A stretch of 64,000 bases of DNA, from positions 1 to 64,000 of the forward strand of contig JAPOWH010000003.1 of NCBI GenBank assembly GCA_026707735.1, read 5' to 3'. The notes beneath the pieces are model-generated. The model had not been told where the DNA came from. It saw only the letters and a program-made list of their open reading frames with translations, and did no database searches. How positions within the stretch are numbered: position 1 is the first letter of the stretch; each line of letters begins with the position of its first letter. The position numbers and the translations under genes are program-made. The stretch is from Gammaproteobacteria bacterium. GTDB taxonomy: Bacteria > Pseudomonadota > Gammaproteobacteria > Pseudomonadales > Azotimanducaceae. Of this stretch, positions 46,236-55,476 are shown in pieces.

Positions 46236-47397
46236 GTTAGTTGCACGAAATCGCCTAGCTAGTTTGCAGACGGCATTAGGGCGTCAGCCAGCGGTTGCTC
46301 TCATCGGGGCGCGACAGGTAGGAAAGACAACGCTTGCGTGGGAATGCGTCAAAGATCGCAAGGCAATCTATCTTGATCTCCAATCTTCGGAAGATCGAAG
46401 AAGTTTGAAAGATCCGCGTTACTTTCTAAGTCAATTTGAAACTCAACTAGTGATTCTCGACGAAATTCACCGAACTCCAGAGATCTTTTCACAGTTGCGC
46501 GGATTGATTGACGATGGGCGCAGGAAAGGCTTCAACTCTAGCCGTTTTCTGATCTTAGGATCAGCGTCGTCAGAACTGCTCAAGCAAAGCGGAGAGTCGC
46601 TTGCAGGACGTATCGAATATGTACAGCTCAACCCATTCAATATTCCGGAGGTTGGATCGGAAAATCTGGCAAAGTTGTGGTTGCGCGGAGGATTTCCCCT
46701 TAGTTATCTCGCAACAAGTGAGAATGACAGCATCAACTGGCGCAAGAACTTTGTTCGAACCTACATAGAACGAGATGCATCGCAGTTTGTGCAACGGGCT
46801 CCAACAGAGTTGCTTGATCGGCTATGGACCATGCTTGCACACAATCAAGGCACAACTCTCAACGCATCGCGTCTGGCCACGACGCTCGAGGTCACGTCAC
46901 CAACCGTATCTCGCCACATTGGCTTTCTTCAAGAGCTACTGCTCATCCGCAAGCTAACACCCTTCAGTGCAAATCTCGACAAGAGACTAGTCAAGACGCC
47001 CAAAATCTATGTTCGAGATAGTGGTGTCCTGCATGCGCTCCTGAATCTTGCCACCCACGAAGATGTGCTGCGCCATCCCGTGAGCGGCTACAGCTGGGAG
47101 GGTTTTGCTATTGAGCAGATCGCAAATGCCGTCGCTGATCGCGCAACTCCAATGTTCTATCGCACAGCGGATGGTGCCGAGATTGATCTGCTTCTCGAGT
47201 GGCATGGATCGGGGGAACTCTGGGCTATTGAAATCAAGCAATCTAGCTCCAGCTCCCCCTCGAGAGGTTTTTATTCGGCAGTTAACACAATTGGTTCAAA
47301 ACGAAATTTTGTTGTCTGCATGAAGGGCAGTCCACGCAAAATGCACAAGAACTTGGAAGTCATGGGGATTGTAGAGTTCTTGTCGGTAGTTTCTTGA
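46234..47397 (+). CDS. ATP-binding protein, DUF4143/AAA_14 family
   Basis: The 387-residue protein has Walker A G-A-R-Q-V-G-K-T-T (residues 25-33), Walker B V-I-L-D-E-I-H-R (about 72-79), a sensor-like L-I-L-G-S-A-S, and the DUF4143 C-terminal domain with a winged-helix-like middle (T-S-P-T-V-S-R-H-I-G-F-L) and a late E-I-D-L-L-L-E-W / A-I-E-I-K-Q nuclease-like core. Members are common, often mobile or toxin-like accessory ATPases with unknown roles. Only GTG fits the start. It is inserted in opposite orientation between copies 2 and 3 of the giant permease array, with a palindrome over its leader. Confidence 0.85.
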   Translation: MLVARNRLASLQTALGRQPAVALIGARQVGKTTLAWECVKDRKAIYLDLQSSEDRRSLKDPRYFLSQFETQLVILDEIHRTPEIFSQLRGLIDDGRRKGFNSSRFLILGSASSELLKQSGESLAGRIEYVQLNPFNIPEVGSENLAKLWLRGGFPLSYLATSENDSINWRKNFVRTYIERDASQFVQRAPTELLDRLWTMLAHNQGTTLNASRLATTLEVTSPTVSRHIGFLQELLLIRKLTPFSANLDKRLVKTPKIYVRDSGVLHALLNLATHEDVLRHPVSGYSWEGFAIEQIANAVADRATPMFYRTADGAEIDLLLEWHGSGELWAIEIKQSSSSSPSRGFYSAVNTIGSKRNFVVCMKGSPRKMHKNLEVMGIVEFLSVVS

Positions 47398-47423
47398 CAG
47401 CTGGATTGCAGCGAAGCAAACCT

Positions 47424-50400
47424 CTATTCGAGCGTTTTGACCGGGCTCCAGCGTACTGCATCTGCCATAGCCACACCGTTTTCAACCTGGTCAACAACAA
47501 CGTCCACTTTGCCTGAAGTCGTTTCAAAAGTTCCCAGACTGTTCCATCCTGCAGTGGGGTTCTCTAGATCCAGTTCCGCCGAGAATTGTTCGCTTCCCAG
47601 ATCAATCACAAACCGGTGCAATCCCAAGGATTGAGGGGTTGGCCAATAGCTTGTTATGAAGCCCTGCCTTTCTGCAATTGGATAGTCCAAATGCCAGGGG
47701 GTCAGCGCAGGCACATGAAACTCAACCATCCACGTTCCTGCCAAAGGAAGTTCTGCTGTAAACGTTGGCTTGGATTGTCCATCGTAATTGGGATGCGACA
47801 CAAACGTTCGGTAATACGCTCCATGGCTAGTGTATTCTCGCTCCCGATACCATTGGAGGTATTCCGGTCGCCCGATATAGCGGGATGCTGTTCGTTGTCG
47901 AGGCAGACCGTGATCAAGATGGTGTTCCAGCAAATCGGGACCAAAGACGTAGGCGAATAGTGGAGGCTTCTTATGCTCAATTGAATAGGTACGCCCATTC
48001 GAGATCGTAAATCCACGATCCAAGTCATCTACAACAATGAACTCGTCAGGAGAAGGTTCCCAATCCAATCCTGTGACAGGAGGCACCAGTGGAGTGGTTG
48101 AGTCTACAACTTGCCAAAGCGGGACGCTCCAACGCAACTCCTCTCTATTTAGAGCCAGTCGTGGAATTAACGTCAAGGTGTCTATTGGCGAAGAGGTGTG
48201 TACTGCCACACGCAGCGCAGAATTTCCTGCAACGTGTATGGGATCAGACTGATGTTCTCTCCGTGGGCCAGGGGTTTCATGCTTAAGTTCATACTCAATT
48301 CCCAACACGCCCGGAACGGATTGGTCATTGCGCACAGTAAACGAAGTCTGAAAAATTGAATTGTCAGCATCGTCATTGCGTATCTCTTCAGCGTGCAAAT
48401 CCGAGTACACAAAACCCGGAAGTGCGTTGCTGTTTAGCCAATCGCCTAGGAACAGTTCAAAGTTAATGCCTGATTCCATCGCAGTCTGGAAGAATTCTTC
48501 CTGCGAGTAGGTCTTTCCACGATATTTCTGGAGTAGTCGGTGCAGAAAGCTACCGATTTGCTCTCTTGGCATTGTGTCAAACATGGATCTTGTTATGCCC
48601 AAGCTCTTGATCATTAGCGATTCCAGCGCCAACTTGGGGTGGGCGTCGAAGTCTGTGGACGCAAGCGAGTTGGCGAGCAGAAAGTCCCATACCTGAGGAC
48701 GTTCGATTTGACCGCCCCGAGTCAAATCAATGAAATTCTGCGCAAACCATTCGTTGGGGCTTGAAGTTGTAAACATGCCCTCGGTAAAGCCGTGGACCTG
48801 CATGAAGTGAATCGAAAACAGTGCATCACCTTCGGCTGCCAAGTCCGATGCCAAGTCGTTGAGGATGTAGAGCAGGGCAGTTGCGCCTTCCCCGTGGGGC
48901 GCAGTCTGATAGCCCAAGACTTGTTTCCCCAGACCCAAGATAGGGCTGCCACCGTAAAGGTCGTTTTGAAAGTAGTATCTAAGCAACCCAAACAGAAATT
49001 GCCCAATCGCTTCTTCGTCGCCTTCGTACTCATCCTCGGCCTGGGCTAGTGCTTTTTCAAACTCCGCGATGGGGAAGCCAGACTCGCGGATAAGCTGCAG
49101 TCCTGGAGGAGTGAAGGCTGTTCCCATGCTCCAGCCTCCTTCATAGACACGCAAGGAAACGGGCACTTCAACGAAAGACAAGGTTCCAAAGGGATAATTC
49201 AATCCCACAGCTTGAAGTTGATCTACTTGTTCTCCTGTCCAATCCTTCAAGGCAGGAACTGCTTTCTGGAAAACGTCCAGGTTCGTCTTGTGCTTCGAGC
49301 TGAGAAGCACCTCGAACTCAATTCCGCCAATCTCGAAAGCACGTCGTGCAAATTTCGACCCAATCAGTGCAAGCTCTGGTATTGGATTCTTGGGATTGAA
49401 TCTATAACGCGCGGTATTGTTTTCAACTACCTTGGTGCTGCTCCCTGGTCCAGCGACAGTCCAATGCTCGGGAACGACAACATTGATGTCCAAATCAAAA
49501 AAATCTATCTTGTGGGTTTCTAGAACGTGGCGCCCAAATGCTGCCCCTGCTACGGGAAACCAGCTAACGCCCGGCATCAGAGCGACGAATTGTGAGTGGA
49601 AGATGTAGGACTTTTGTCCTTGGAGGAAGAGCTTACTTGCTCTAGCTGGTTCCATCGTCTTCCAATCCAAAGGACTGTCCAAATAGGCAAATAGCGGATT
49701 TGGAGTCCCACGAGCCACCAAGTGAAGCTCGGACGTTGGGCTAATAGTGTTGGTTGTATTTATGCGTAGCAGGCCGTCCTCAAATTCGTAGTCCTCTGCA
49801 GTTTCCCCGTCGATCTCAACTAGTGATAGTTGGTAGCCTGGATTTAGTGAAAACAGCCATTCGTTCGTAGAAGATTCCTCTGAGGATGCCATGGTCAATG
49901 TCAAATCCAGGTTTATTGTCCTTCCGGGACGTATTTCCACAGTTCCGCTGACGGCCTCAACGTTGGTTTCGTCGTGAAATCGGTTTTCCTTGTGGATTGA
50001 GGCCCAGCGTTCCTGCTGGCGCAGGTCTGATTCCTTCGCGAGCATTAGCCCCATGATCGATACTGCTGACAGAAGCAACACTCCGACTCCAGTACTCAAA
50101 TACAAATTTCGCAATGTAGGACGCGCGATTCGAGCATGCAAACCAGCGGACAAAACCAAGAACGACGCGGAAAGTGCCAATAATGTCAATCGATTCAGAA
50201 CGATGTCCCACGAGGCAAATTGTGGGGCCAGCTCAGAGGGAAAGATCGCTGCACCTGTATACGTGGATAGTGCAGACGCCAGATATAGTGGCGTGGCTTC
50301 ACCGAGCGTGTAGTAGATGAACATTAGACCAAGCATTGCGACAACAACGAGCAATCGAAATCTCAAGACGGTGGCTAGCAGAATCGTCAGCGATCCCCAA

Positions 50401-50906
50401 AACGCCAAGTTAGGCAAGATGTCCCAGACAAGGAACGCGACGACGCTCACGGGCTCAATCGCGCTCCCGAATTCGAAGCTGAACAACTCGGCCAATGCTC
50501 CCCATACCGCGATAAACCCTATAGTCAATGCGGCGGGGATTGCTAGCAGCACGACTATTCCAATTAGCCGTCCCGACAATAGGTGAAGATTGGAGATTGG
50601 TCGAGCTTCCAGCGCTTCGACAATACGATCTCGAATATCTCGGGCACGAATGTCAAACGCGAGAAACACCATGCCGACCGCGAAACAAATCACAATCGGC
50701 TGGGCCATTTGACTCAGCAAATAGCGAGGACCAAACAAGCCAACAATCGGCGCGTCATCTGAACTGTTGGCATAGTGTTGGTTTAGTGATACCCATTGGG
50801 CTATGCAAAAGAACGTGGCTAGCGCTGCTGCGACCCAAGTTCGAATTAGCCGCCTACATGAGCGCATCTCGGCCTTCGCGACAACCCAGAGAGATTGCGG
50901 TTTCAA
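47424..50906 (-). CDS. Giant permease with M1-like and golvesin-like domains, copy 3
   Basis: This 1160-residue paralogue of copies 1 and 2 starts at TTG 50906. That choice is supported by alignment of M-K-P-Q-S-L-W...A-E-M-R-S-C-R-R-L-I-R-T-W with the ATG starts of the other two. It has the same order: ABC-2-like membrane half, extracytoplasmic M1-like part with Y-P-F-G-T-L-S-F-V-E-V-P, and a golvesin-like end (G-W-N-S-L-G-T-F...M-A-D-A-V-R-W). HExxH is absent here too, with D-L-Y-G-G-S-P in place. It is convergent to the ATPase gene with 26 bases between stops. No ATPase of ABC type is close. Confidence 0.8.
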   Translation of the reverse strand: MKPQSLWVVAKAEMRSCRRLIRTWVAAALATFFCIAQWVSLNQHYANSSDDAPIVGLFGPRYLLSQMAQPIVICFAVGMVFLAFDIRARDIRDRIVEALEARPISNLHLLSGRLIGIVVLLAIPAALTIGFIAVWGALAELFSFEFGSAIEPVSVVAFLVWDILPNLAFWGSLTILLATVLRFRLLVVVAMLGLMFIYYTLGEATPLYLASALSTYTGAAIFPSELAPQFASWDIVLNRLTLLALSASFLVLSAGLHARIARPTLRNLYLSTGVGVLLLSAVSIMGLMLAKESDLRQQERWASIHKENRFHDETNVEAVSGTVEIRPGRTINLDLTLTMASSEESSTNEWLFSLNPGYQLSLVEIDGETAEDYEFEDGLLRINTTNTISPTSELHLVARGTPNPLFAYLDSPLDWKTMEPARASKLFLQGQKSYIFHSQFVALMPGVSWFPVAGAAFGRHVLETHKIDFFDLDINVVVPEHWTVAGPGSSTKVVENNTARYRFNPKNPIPELALIGSKFARRAFEIGGIEFEVLLSSKHKTNLDVFQKAVPALKDWTGEQVDQLQAVGLNYPFGTLSFVEVPVSLRVYEGGWSMGTAFTPPGLQLIRESGFPIAEFEKALAQAEDEYEGDEEAIGQFLFGLLRYYFQNDLYGGSPILGLGKQVLGYQTAPHGEGATALLYILNDLASDLAAEGDALFSIHFMQVHGFTEGMFTTSSPNEWFAQNFIDLTRGGQIERPQVWDFLLANSLASTDFDAHPKLALESLMIKSLGITRSMFDTMPREQIGSFLHRLLQKYRGKTYSQEEFFQTAMESGINFELFLGDWLNSNALPGFVYSDLHAEEIRNDDADNSIFQTSFTVRNDQSVPGVLGIEYELKHETPGPRREHQSDPIHVAGNSALRVAVHTSSPIDTLTLIPRLALNREELRWSVPLWQVVDSTTPLVPPVTGLDWEPSPDEFIVVDDLDRGFTISNGRTYSIEHKKPPLFAYVFGPDLLEHHLDHGLPRQRTASRYIGRPEYLQWYREREYTSHGAYYRTFVSHPNYDGQSKPTFTAELPLAGTWMVEFHVPALTPWHLDYPIAERQGFITSYWPTPQSLGLHRFVIDLGSEQFSAELDLENPTAGWNSLGTFETTSGKVDVVVDQVENGVAMADAVRWSPVKTLE

Positions 50907-51031
50907 TTGATTAGCCTGTTCGATTTCATGTACTGTGATTGCCTAGGGCTACGTGGACAGATTCTGCTGAGTCATTGGGTTGTACATTCCGTAGAGACGC
51001 ACTAAGAACAGAGTGTAGGGATCTCCGGCGC

Positions 51032-52666
51032 TCATTCGGCTGAAATGGTTATCTCTTTGTCCGTAATGAACTCGAGCAGCGTTGGTGTTCCATCCTTCGT
51101 TGCAGCAAGCCCTCTTTTGATTGCCGCAGAAATGTCATTGGGATCGGTAATGCGTTCACCATAGCCCCCGAATGCCTTGGCCATATCCGCATAGTTTCCA
51201 GAAATGTCGGTGGAACCGTACTTCTCTTGGGCCACTTGCATGATTGGTATCTCGATTGCCATGGAGAAATTGTTCATCAAAACAGACATAATCGGAATTC
51301 GCTCTCGCGCGGCCGTCTCGAAGTCCATTCCAGTAAATCCGATCGCCGCGTCGCCCCAGACGTTGATGCAAGTCTTCTCCGGATGGGCGATTTTCGCACC
51401 CATCGCCAAGCCTAGACCGTACCCCAACTGCGTTGTCTTTCCCCAGCCTAGGTAGGAGAGGGGAGTTGTTGACTCCCAGAAGGGCGAGAGTTGGTCTCGT
51501 GGACTTCCAGCGTCGTGGGTGATGATTGTGTTGTCGATATCGACGCACCTATGCAGCTCATGCAGAACTCGATAAGGATTGATGGGTTGTTCGTTATTCA
51601 AGCGTTTTGCTTCCCACTCTCCTAGCCATTGAGCCTTGATCTTGGCAATGCGTGCTGATACAGATTCTCTGCGAGTCTCAGCTTGAGCATGATCTCGATC
51701 AGCCATCGCCTCTTGCAGAGCACGCAGCGTCAATTGCGCATCGCCTATCAATGCGAATTGCGCTTCAACATCCTTGTTCAGATCCATGGGGTCCAACGTT
51801 GCGTGGACTATTGTCTTGTCGCGCGGCATGGGCACGCCAAACCCCGTAAGAGCAAAGCTACAGCCAATTCCGAGAATTACGTCAGCTTCATTCAAAAAGG
51901 TCTTAACGGTTCTAGGATTCGCTCGCCCGCCTGAGCCTAAAGACAGTTCATGGTTTTCGGGAAAGCAGCTCTTTCCTTCCAAGCTGGTCGTAACGGGGAT
52001 CTGCCACTCTTCGGCGAATGCACGCAGTTCGTTCCAGGCTTTCGCATAGTGGACACCTTGCCCGGCGTATATGACAGGACGCTCAGCATCTGCAAGCACT
52101 GCCGCGACTTCCTCCACTGATTGTGGGTCAGGTCCGGTTCGTGTGGCGAATGAAGGCGTGTACTTCCAATCCTCGGGAACATCTTCACGCCAAAGATCCA
52201 CGGGAACCTCAATCAATACGGGACCTGGTCGACCATTGCGAAGCTGAAAGAAGGCACGACGCATGACTTCTGGAATGGCACGTCCCATGGTCAACGGTTC
52301 AGCCCATTTCGTTACATGCTTCATGTTGAGCGTTGAGTTGAAATTGGGGTAGTAATTGGCGATACGTCTGGGGTAGCCCGCAGGCAGCACGAGAATTGGA
52401 GATGATTCAGAGTACGCTTGAGCGACCCCGCCAAAGGCATTTTCTGCGCCCGGGCCATGCTGCATGGTGAACACTCCGACCTTTTCGCCAGAGGAGAGAC
52501 GCGAGTAGGCATCGGCCATGTGCAGGCCAATACGTTCCTGACGCACAATGATGGTTCGAATGTCTGCGACTGCAGCTGCCTCAATGATGTTGTTTACCGG
52601 ATAGGCAAAGAGAACATCGACTCCCTCAGCCTTGAGTACGTGAGCAATTGCGTCAGCTACTTTCAT
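51032..52666 (-). CDS. Thiamine-pyrophosphate enzyme, acetolactate synthase-like
   Basis: The 544-residue protein has a TPP-enzyme layout: catalytic Glu in V-R-Q-E-R-I-G-L-H-M-A-D-A-Y, a central domain with G-Q-G-V, and a C-terminal domain with N-V-W-G-D-A-A-I-G-F-T-G-M-D and N-N-F-S-M-A. It resembles the acetolactate-synthase-like subgroup of uncertain substrates. The ATG at 52666 has AAGGAAA upstream; a longer frame to 52726 is less likely. It stands between the giant permease array and a nuclease-like gene and is separate from the other TPP enzyme at 25859. Confidence 0.86.
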   Translation of the reverse strand: MKVADAIAHVLKAEGVDVLFAYPVNNIIEAAAVADIRTIIVRQERIGLHMADAYSRLSSGEKVGVFTMQHGPGAENAFGGVAQAYSESSPILVLPAGYPRRIANYYPNFNSTLNMKHVTKWAEPLTMGRAIPEVMRRAFFQLRNGRPGPVLIEVPVDLWREDVPEDWKYTPSFATRTGPDPQSVEEVAAVLADAERPVIYAGQGVHYAKAWNELRAFAEEWQIPVTTSLEGKSCFPENHELSLGSGGRANPRTVKTFLNEADVILGIGCSFALTGFGVPMPRDKTIVHATLDPMDLNKDVEAQFALIGDAQLTLRALQEAMADRDHAQAETRRESVSARIAKIKAQWLGEWEAKRLNNEQPINPYRVLHELHRCVDIDNTIITHDAGSPRDQLSPFWESTTPLSYLGWGKTTQLGYGLGLAMGAKIAHPEKTCINVWGDAAIGFTGMDFETAARERIPIMSVLMNNFSMAIEIPIMQVAQEKYGSTDISGNYADMAKAFGGYGERITDPNDISAAIKRGLAATKDGTPTLLEFITDKEITISAE

Positions 52667-52997
52667 GTTCTTTCCTTTCTTGCATTTGCCGTCTGCAACG
52701 AATTGGACACTTCCGTTTGAGTCCACGTTCGAGAGGTCTATCTAGTGTAGCAACCGTTTCAACATCATCGTCGCAACACTAAATTAGTCTCATAGACTCT
52801 CGGCAATGCCTTGAACTGTGTCAGCGAAGCTCAATGAGGCAAAACGGTCATCAAGAATTCGCTGCAATGCAACTAGTTCTTCCAATTCCGGAGCACAATG
52901 TCTAGCGCAAGTCTACTCTCGGATAAATGTGTGTTTGATACCATGCCTCAATTTTTCGGCAGCCTGTATTAGTCAGACAAATTCAAGGGTACCAGCC
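52667..52997. other. Divergent spacer, no gene recognised
   Basis: The sequence separates the leftward TPP enzyme from the rightward nuclease-like gene. The frame of the latter is open back to 52818, but that part is Cys/Ser rich and not protein-like, so it is left out. No convincing promoter pair is seen. Confidence 0.35.
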
Positions 52998-54413
52998 ATG
53001 AACACCATTGAGAGCTTGAGAGAAATGCTCAACACTGAGGTTGTTAGCAATTATGAACCTCGTTTGATTCCGGTGGTTTCAGATCGAAGTCTGGAGCTAC
53101 GTATAGTCTCTGTGCTTTTGGCAACAATGAAAGCCGTAAAGCCCTTTGCAAAGGATGTCCTTGACCGATTTGGTTTACGCGTTGGGAAGACCTCTAAATT
53201 GACTTGCTTGGCTGAGCTTCCACTGAAACATCCGAAAGATGTGAAGTCTATTGTCAGACCTGACGGTATCCTCCATTTGAAATCGGGAACGAAGGAGTGG
53301 ACTGCAATTCTTGAAGCTAAAGTAAAGAACAATGTGATCGAAGAATCTCAGCTTCAAGCCTACTCTGATGTTGCCAAGGGTTTTGGGATTGATGCAGTAA
53401 TTACACTGACAAATCAGCTGGCTTTTCTACCAACTCACACTCCCTACAAAATCCCAAAGTTTGCTGGAAAGAGTGTGGCTTTCTACCACGTATCTTGGAT
53501 CAGCCTAGTCCGACAAGCACAGCTTCTGTTGGGAGACAAAGAAAACAGAGAGCTCAATCCAGAGCAAGCTTTTGTTCTGAACGAGATGATTCGATACCTA
53601 GAGCATGCAAGTTCAGGCGTAAAGCGATTTGAGCAAATGAACGACGAGTGGCCAGCACTAATTGACGCCGTTAGAGACAATCGTTCATTTCCCGTAACAG
53701 CTCCGGAAATTGCAAATACAGTAACCAGTTGGCATCAGGAAGAACGCGATGTTTGTCTTCTCCTTGGAAAACTAATTGCTAAGCAGGTAGGCATTCATAC
53801 GACCAAAAGACTTCGTGATAGTGCGGAAATGAGATTTGCAGACGCTTGTCAGGCGTTGAATAGTTCACGTCTACTTCAGAGTCGATTCACTATTCCGGAC
53901 GCGGCTAGCGAACTCGAAGTGAATGTAGATCTGACTAGAAAGACTATTACGTGCTCTATGGAACTAGAAGGTCCGAAAGACTTCAAGCTGGCAACAGCGA
54001 GTATCAATTGGTTAGTTCGTCAACTAAAAGGAGTAGACGGGAGCGATGTAACGATTCGTGCGAACTGGCCACGGCGTGCAGCAAGTACCCAAGCACTACT
54101 CGACGAAGTAAGAAACGATCCTCGTTGTCTTGTTTCTGGAGAATTGAGCGTACTGCCACGAAGTTTCGAGATTTTGATCATTAATGAACCAACGAAGCAG
54201 AGATTCAAGGGACGAAAGAATTTCATTCTCGATCTCGAAAGGTTTGTACCCGCGTTTTACGACCGTGTGGGACAGAGATTGAGACGTTGGACTCCCAAAC
54301 CGCCAAAAATTGAATCTAAGGTCGATATTGATGTAGGGGCTGGCCAAGAGACTGAGTCATATGCAGCTCCGACGTATGACGGTACTAGAGTAGAAACTGC
54401 CTCAGAGTGTTAG
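52998..54413 (+). CDS. PD-(D/E)XK nuclease-like protein, unknown role
   Basis: The 471-residue protein starts at ATG 52998. Around residues 88-120 it shows the pattern of PD-(D/E)XK nucleases: R-P-D-G (Asp 89), then I-L-E-A-K (Glu 106, Lys 108) and Q-L-Q-A-Y. The remaining parts, including a helical middle and a C-terminal domain, are not recognised. The nearest analogy is restriction-endonuclease-like orphan proteins, some of which act in phage defence. No methyltransferase or helicase partner is adjacent. Codon use and base content are a little more A+T rich than neighbours. The nuclease assignment is a motif-level inference. Confidence 0.62.
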   Translation: MNTIESLREMLNTEVVSNYEPRLIPVVSDRSLELRIVSVLLATMKAVKPFAKDVLDRFGLRVGKTSKLTCLAELPLKHPKDVKSIVRPDGILHLKSGTKEWTAILEAKVKNNVIEESQLQAYSDVAKGFGIDAVITLTNQLAFLPTHTPYKIPKFAGKSVAFYHVSWISLVRQAQLLLGDKENRELNPEQAFVLNEMIRYLEHASSGVKRFEQMNDEWPALIDAVRDNRSFPVTAPEIANTVTSWHQEERDVCLLLGKLIAKQVGIHTTKRLRDSAEMRFADACQALNSSRLLQSRFTIPDAASELEVNVDLTRKTITCSMELEGPKDFKLATASINWLVRQLKGVDGSDVTIRANWPRRAASTQALLDEVRNDPRCLVSGELSVLPRSFEILIINEPTKQRFKGRKNFILDLERFVPAFYDRVGQRLRRWTPKPPKIESKVDIDVGAGQETESYAAPTYDGTRVETASEC

Positions 54414-54504
54414 GTAGCAAAGAGTTGCACGGGAGCGGTCATCGCGTCGCTGATAGGGTGCGGGAACTCACCTAATTGGCGAATTGGAAAAGGCTGGAAC
54501 GCGA

Positions 54505-55476
54505 CTAAGATAGTCTCGGCATGACTTCATCGGTAAGAAGCTCAAATGACCGGTGACTCAAGGGTGCCGCCATTAGGTGCTCTAGCGGGATAGACTCCTT
54601 GAGTTCTAGCAATTTGTCTGCCACAAATTCGCTAGTGCCGTGTATTACAGTGTTTGCAACATAGTCTTCAAAGCGATTGGTGACTTCTTCTTCACTCGCC
54701 CCACGACCACCGCCGAAATAACTGCCAAACATCCATTGTGCACCAGCTCGCGCTATCTGTTCTGCTTCGTCTTCGGATCTACCTATGGCAACAAGTCGCG
54801 CCATAGGCGTGATTTGATTGTTTTCAAAGCCATGTTCGCCAAGCAATCGTTCATATAGTGCATACTTTTCCTTGATTTGCGTATGAGATGCGTGCGGGTC
54901 CATCAAAATGGGATAGCCCTTGCTCGCTGACCACGCAATGGCTTCCTGCGATGAGGATGCAATCCAGAACGGCATGGGATTCTGTAGTGGTTTAGGAAGA
55001 ACTTCTATATCATTGAATGTATTGAATTTTCCTGTGTAGGACAGTCGATCTTCGCTCCATGCCTGCAAGACAATTTCGACGTTTTCGCGAAACTTTTCAT
55101 ACGACTCGTCGTTGGAAACACCAAAAGCGCGGAATTCCGTTTGATCGAATCCACGCCCAGCTCCCCAATTGATTCTTCCACCTGACAGGTGGTCCAGAAG
55201 AGCGACTTCTTCTGCCAAGCGGAGTGGGTGGTAGAAAGCCGCTAGCGACACGGCCGTGCCAATGCGCAGGTTCTTAGTAATGTCCGCGGCGTGCATGGCC
55301 ATTACGTGAACTGAAGGACAAACGCTGTAAGTGGAAAAGTGGTGTTCAGCAAGCCAAACTGCGTCGTAGCCGTTTGTATCCATAGTCCGAATTCGGTCGA
55401 GGGCTCGCTGATAGACATTCGACAACTCGGTGCGTCGTCCAGGCCAGCTGAAGAATTGGAGAACGGAGAATTTCAA
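54505..55476 (-). CDS. LLM-class flavin-dependent oxidoreductase
   Basis: The 323-residue luciferase-like protein has Y-D-A-V-W-L-A-E-H-H-F-S-T-Y, R-I-G-T-A-V-S-L-A-A-F-Y-H-P and G-R-I-N-W-G-A-G-R-G-F-D, which fit the bacterial-luciferase-like monooxygenase subgroup. Its ATG overlaps the stop of the preceding CoA-transferase gene by 4 bases (ATGA), so both are translationally coupled and likely act in one pathway. It is convergent to the nuclease-like gene and is the fourth LLM protein in the window. Confidence 0.88.
   Translation of the reverse strand: MKFSVLQFFSWPGRRTELSNVYQRALDRIRTMDTNGYDAVWLAEHHFSTYSVCPSVHVMAMHAADITKNLRIGTAVSLAAFYHPLRLAEEVALLDHLSGGRINWGAGRGFDQTEFRAFGVSNDESYEKFRENVEIVLQAWSEDRLSYTGKFNTFNDIEVLPKPLQNPMPFWIASSSQEAIAWSASKGYPILMDPHASHTQIKEKYALYERLLGEHGFENNQITPMARLVAIGRSEDEAEQIARAGAQWMFGSYFGGGRGASEEEVTNRFEDYVANTVIHGTSEFVADKLLELKESIPLEHLMAAPLSHRSFELLTDEVMPRLS

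Noticed and set aside
52818-52997. N-terminal extension of the nuclease-like protein
   Set aside because: Composition is not protein-like, and the ATG at 52998 begins a normal sequence.
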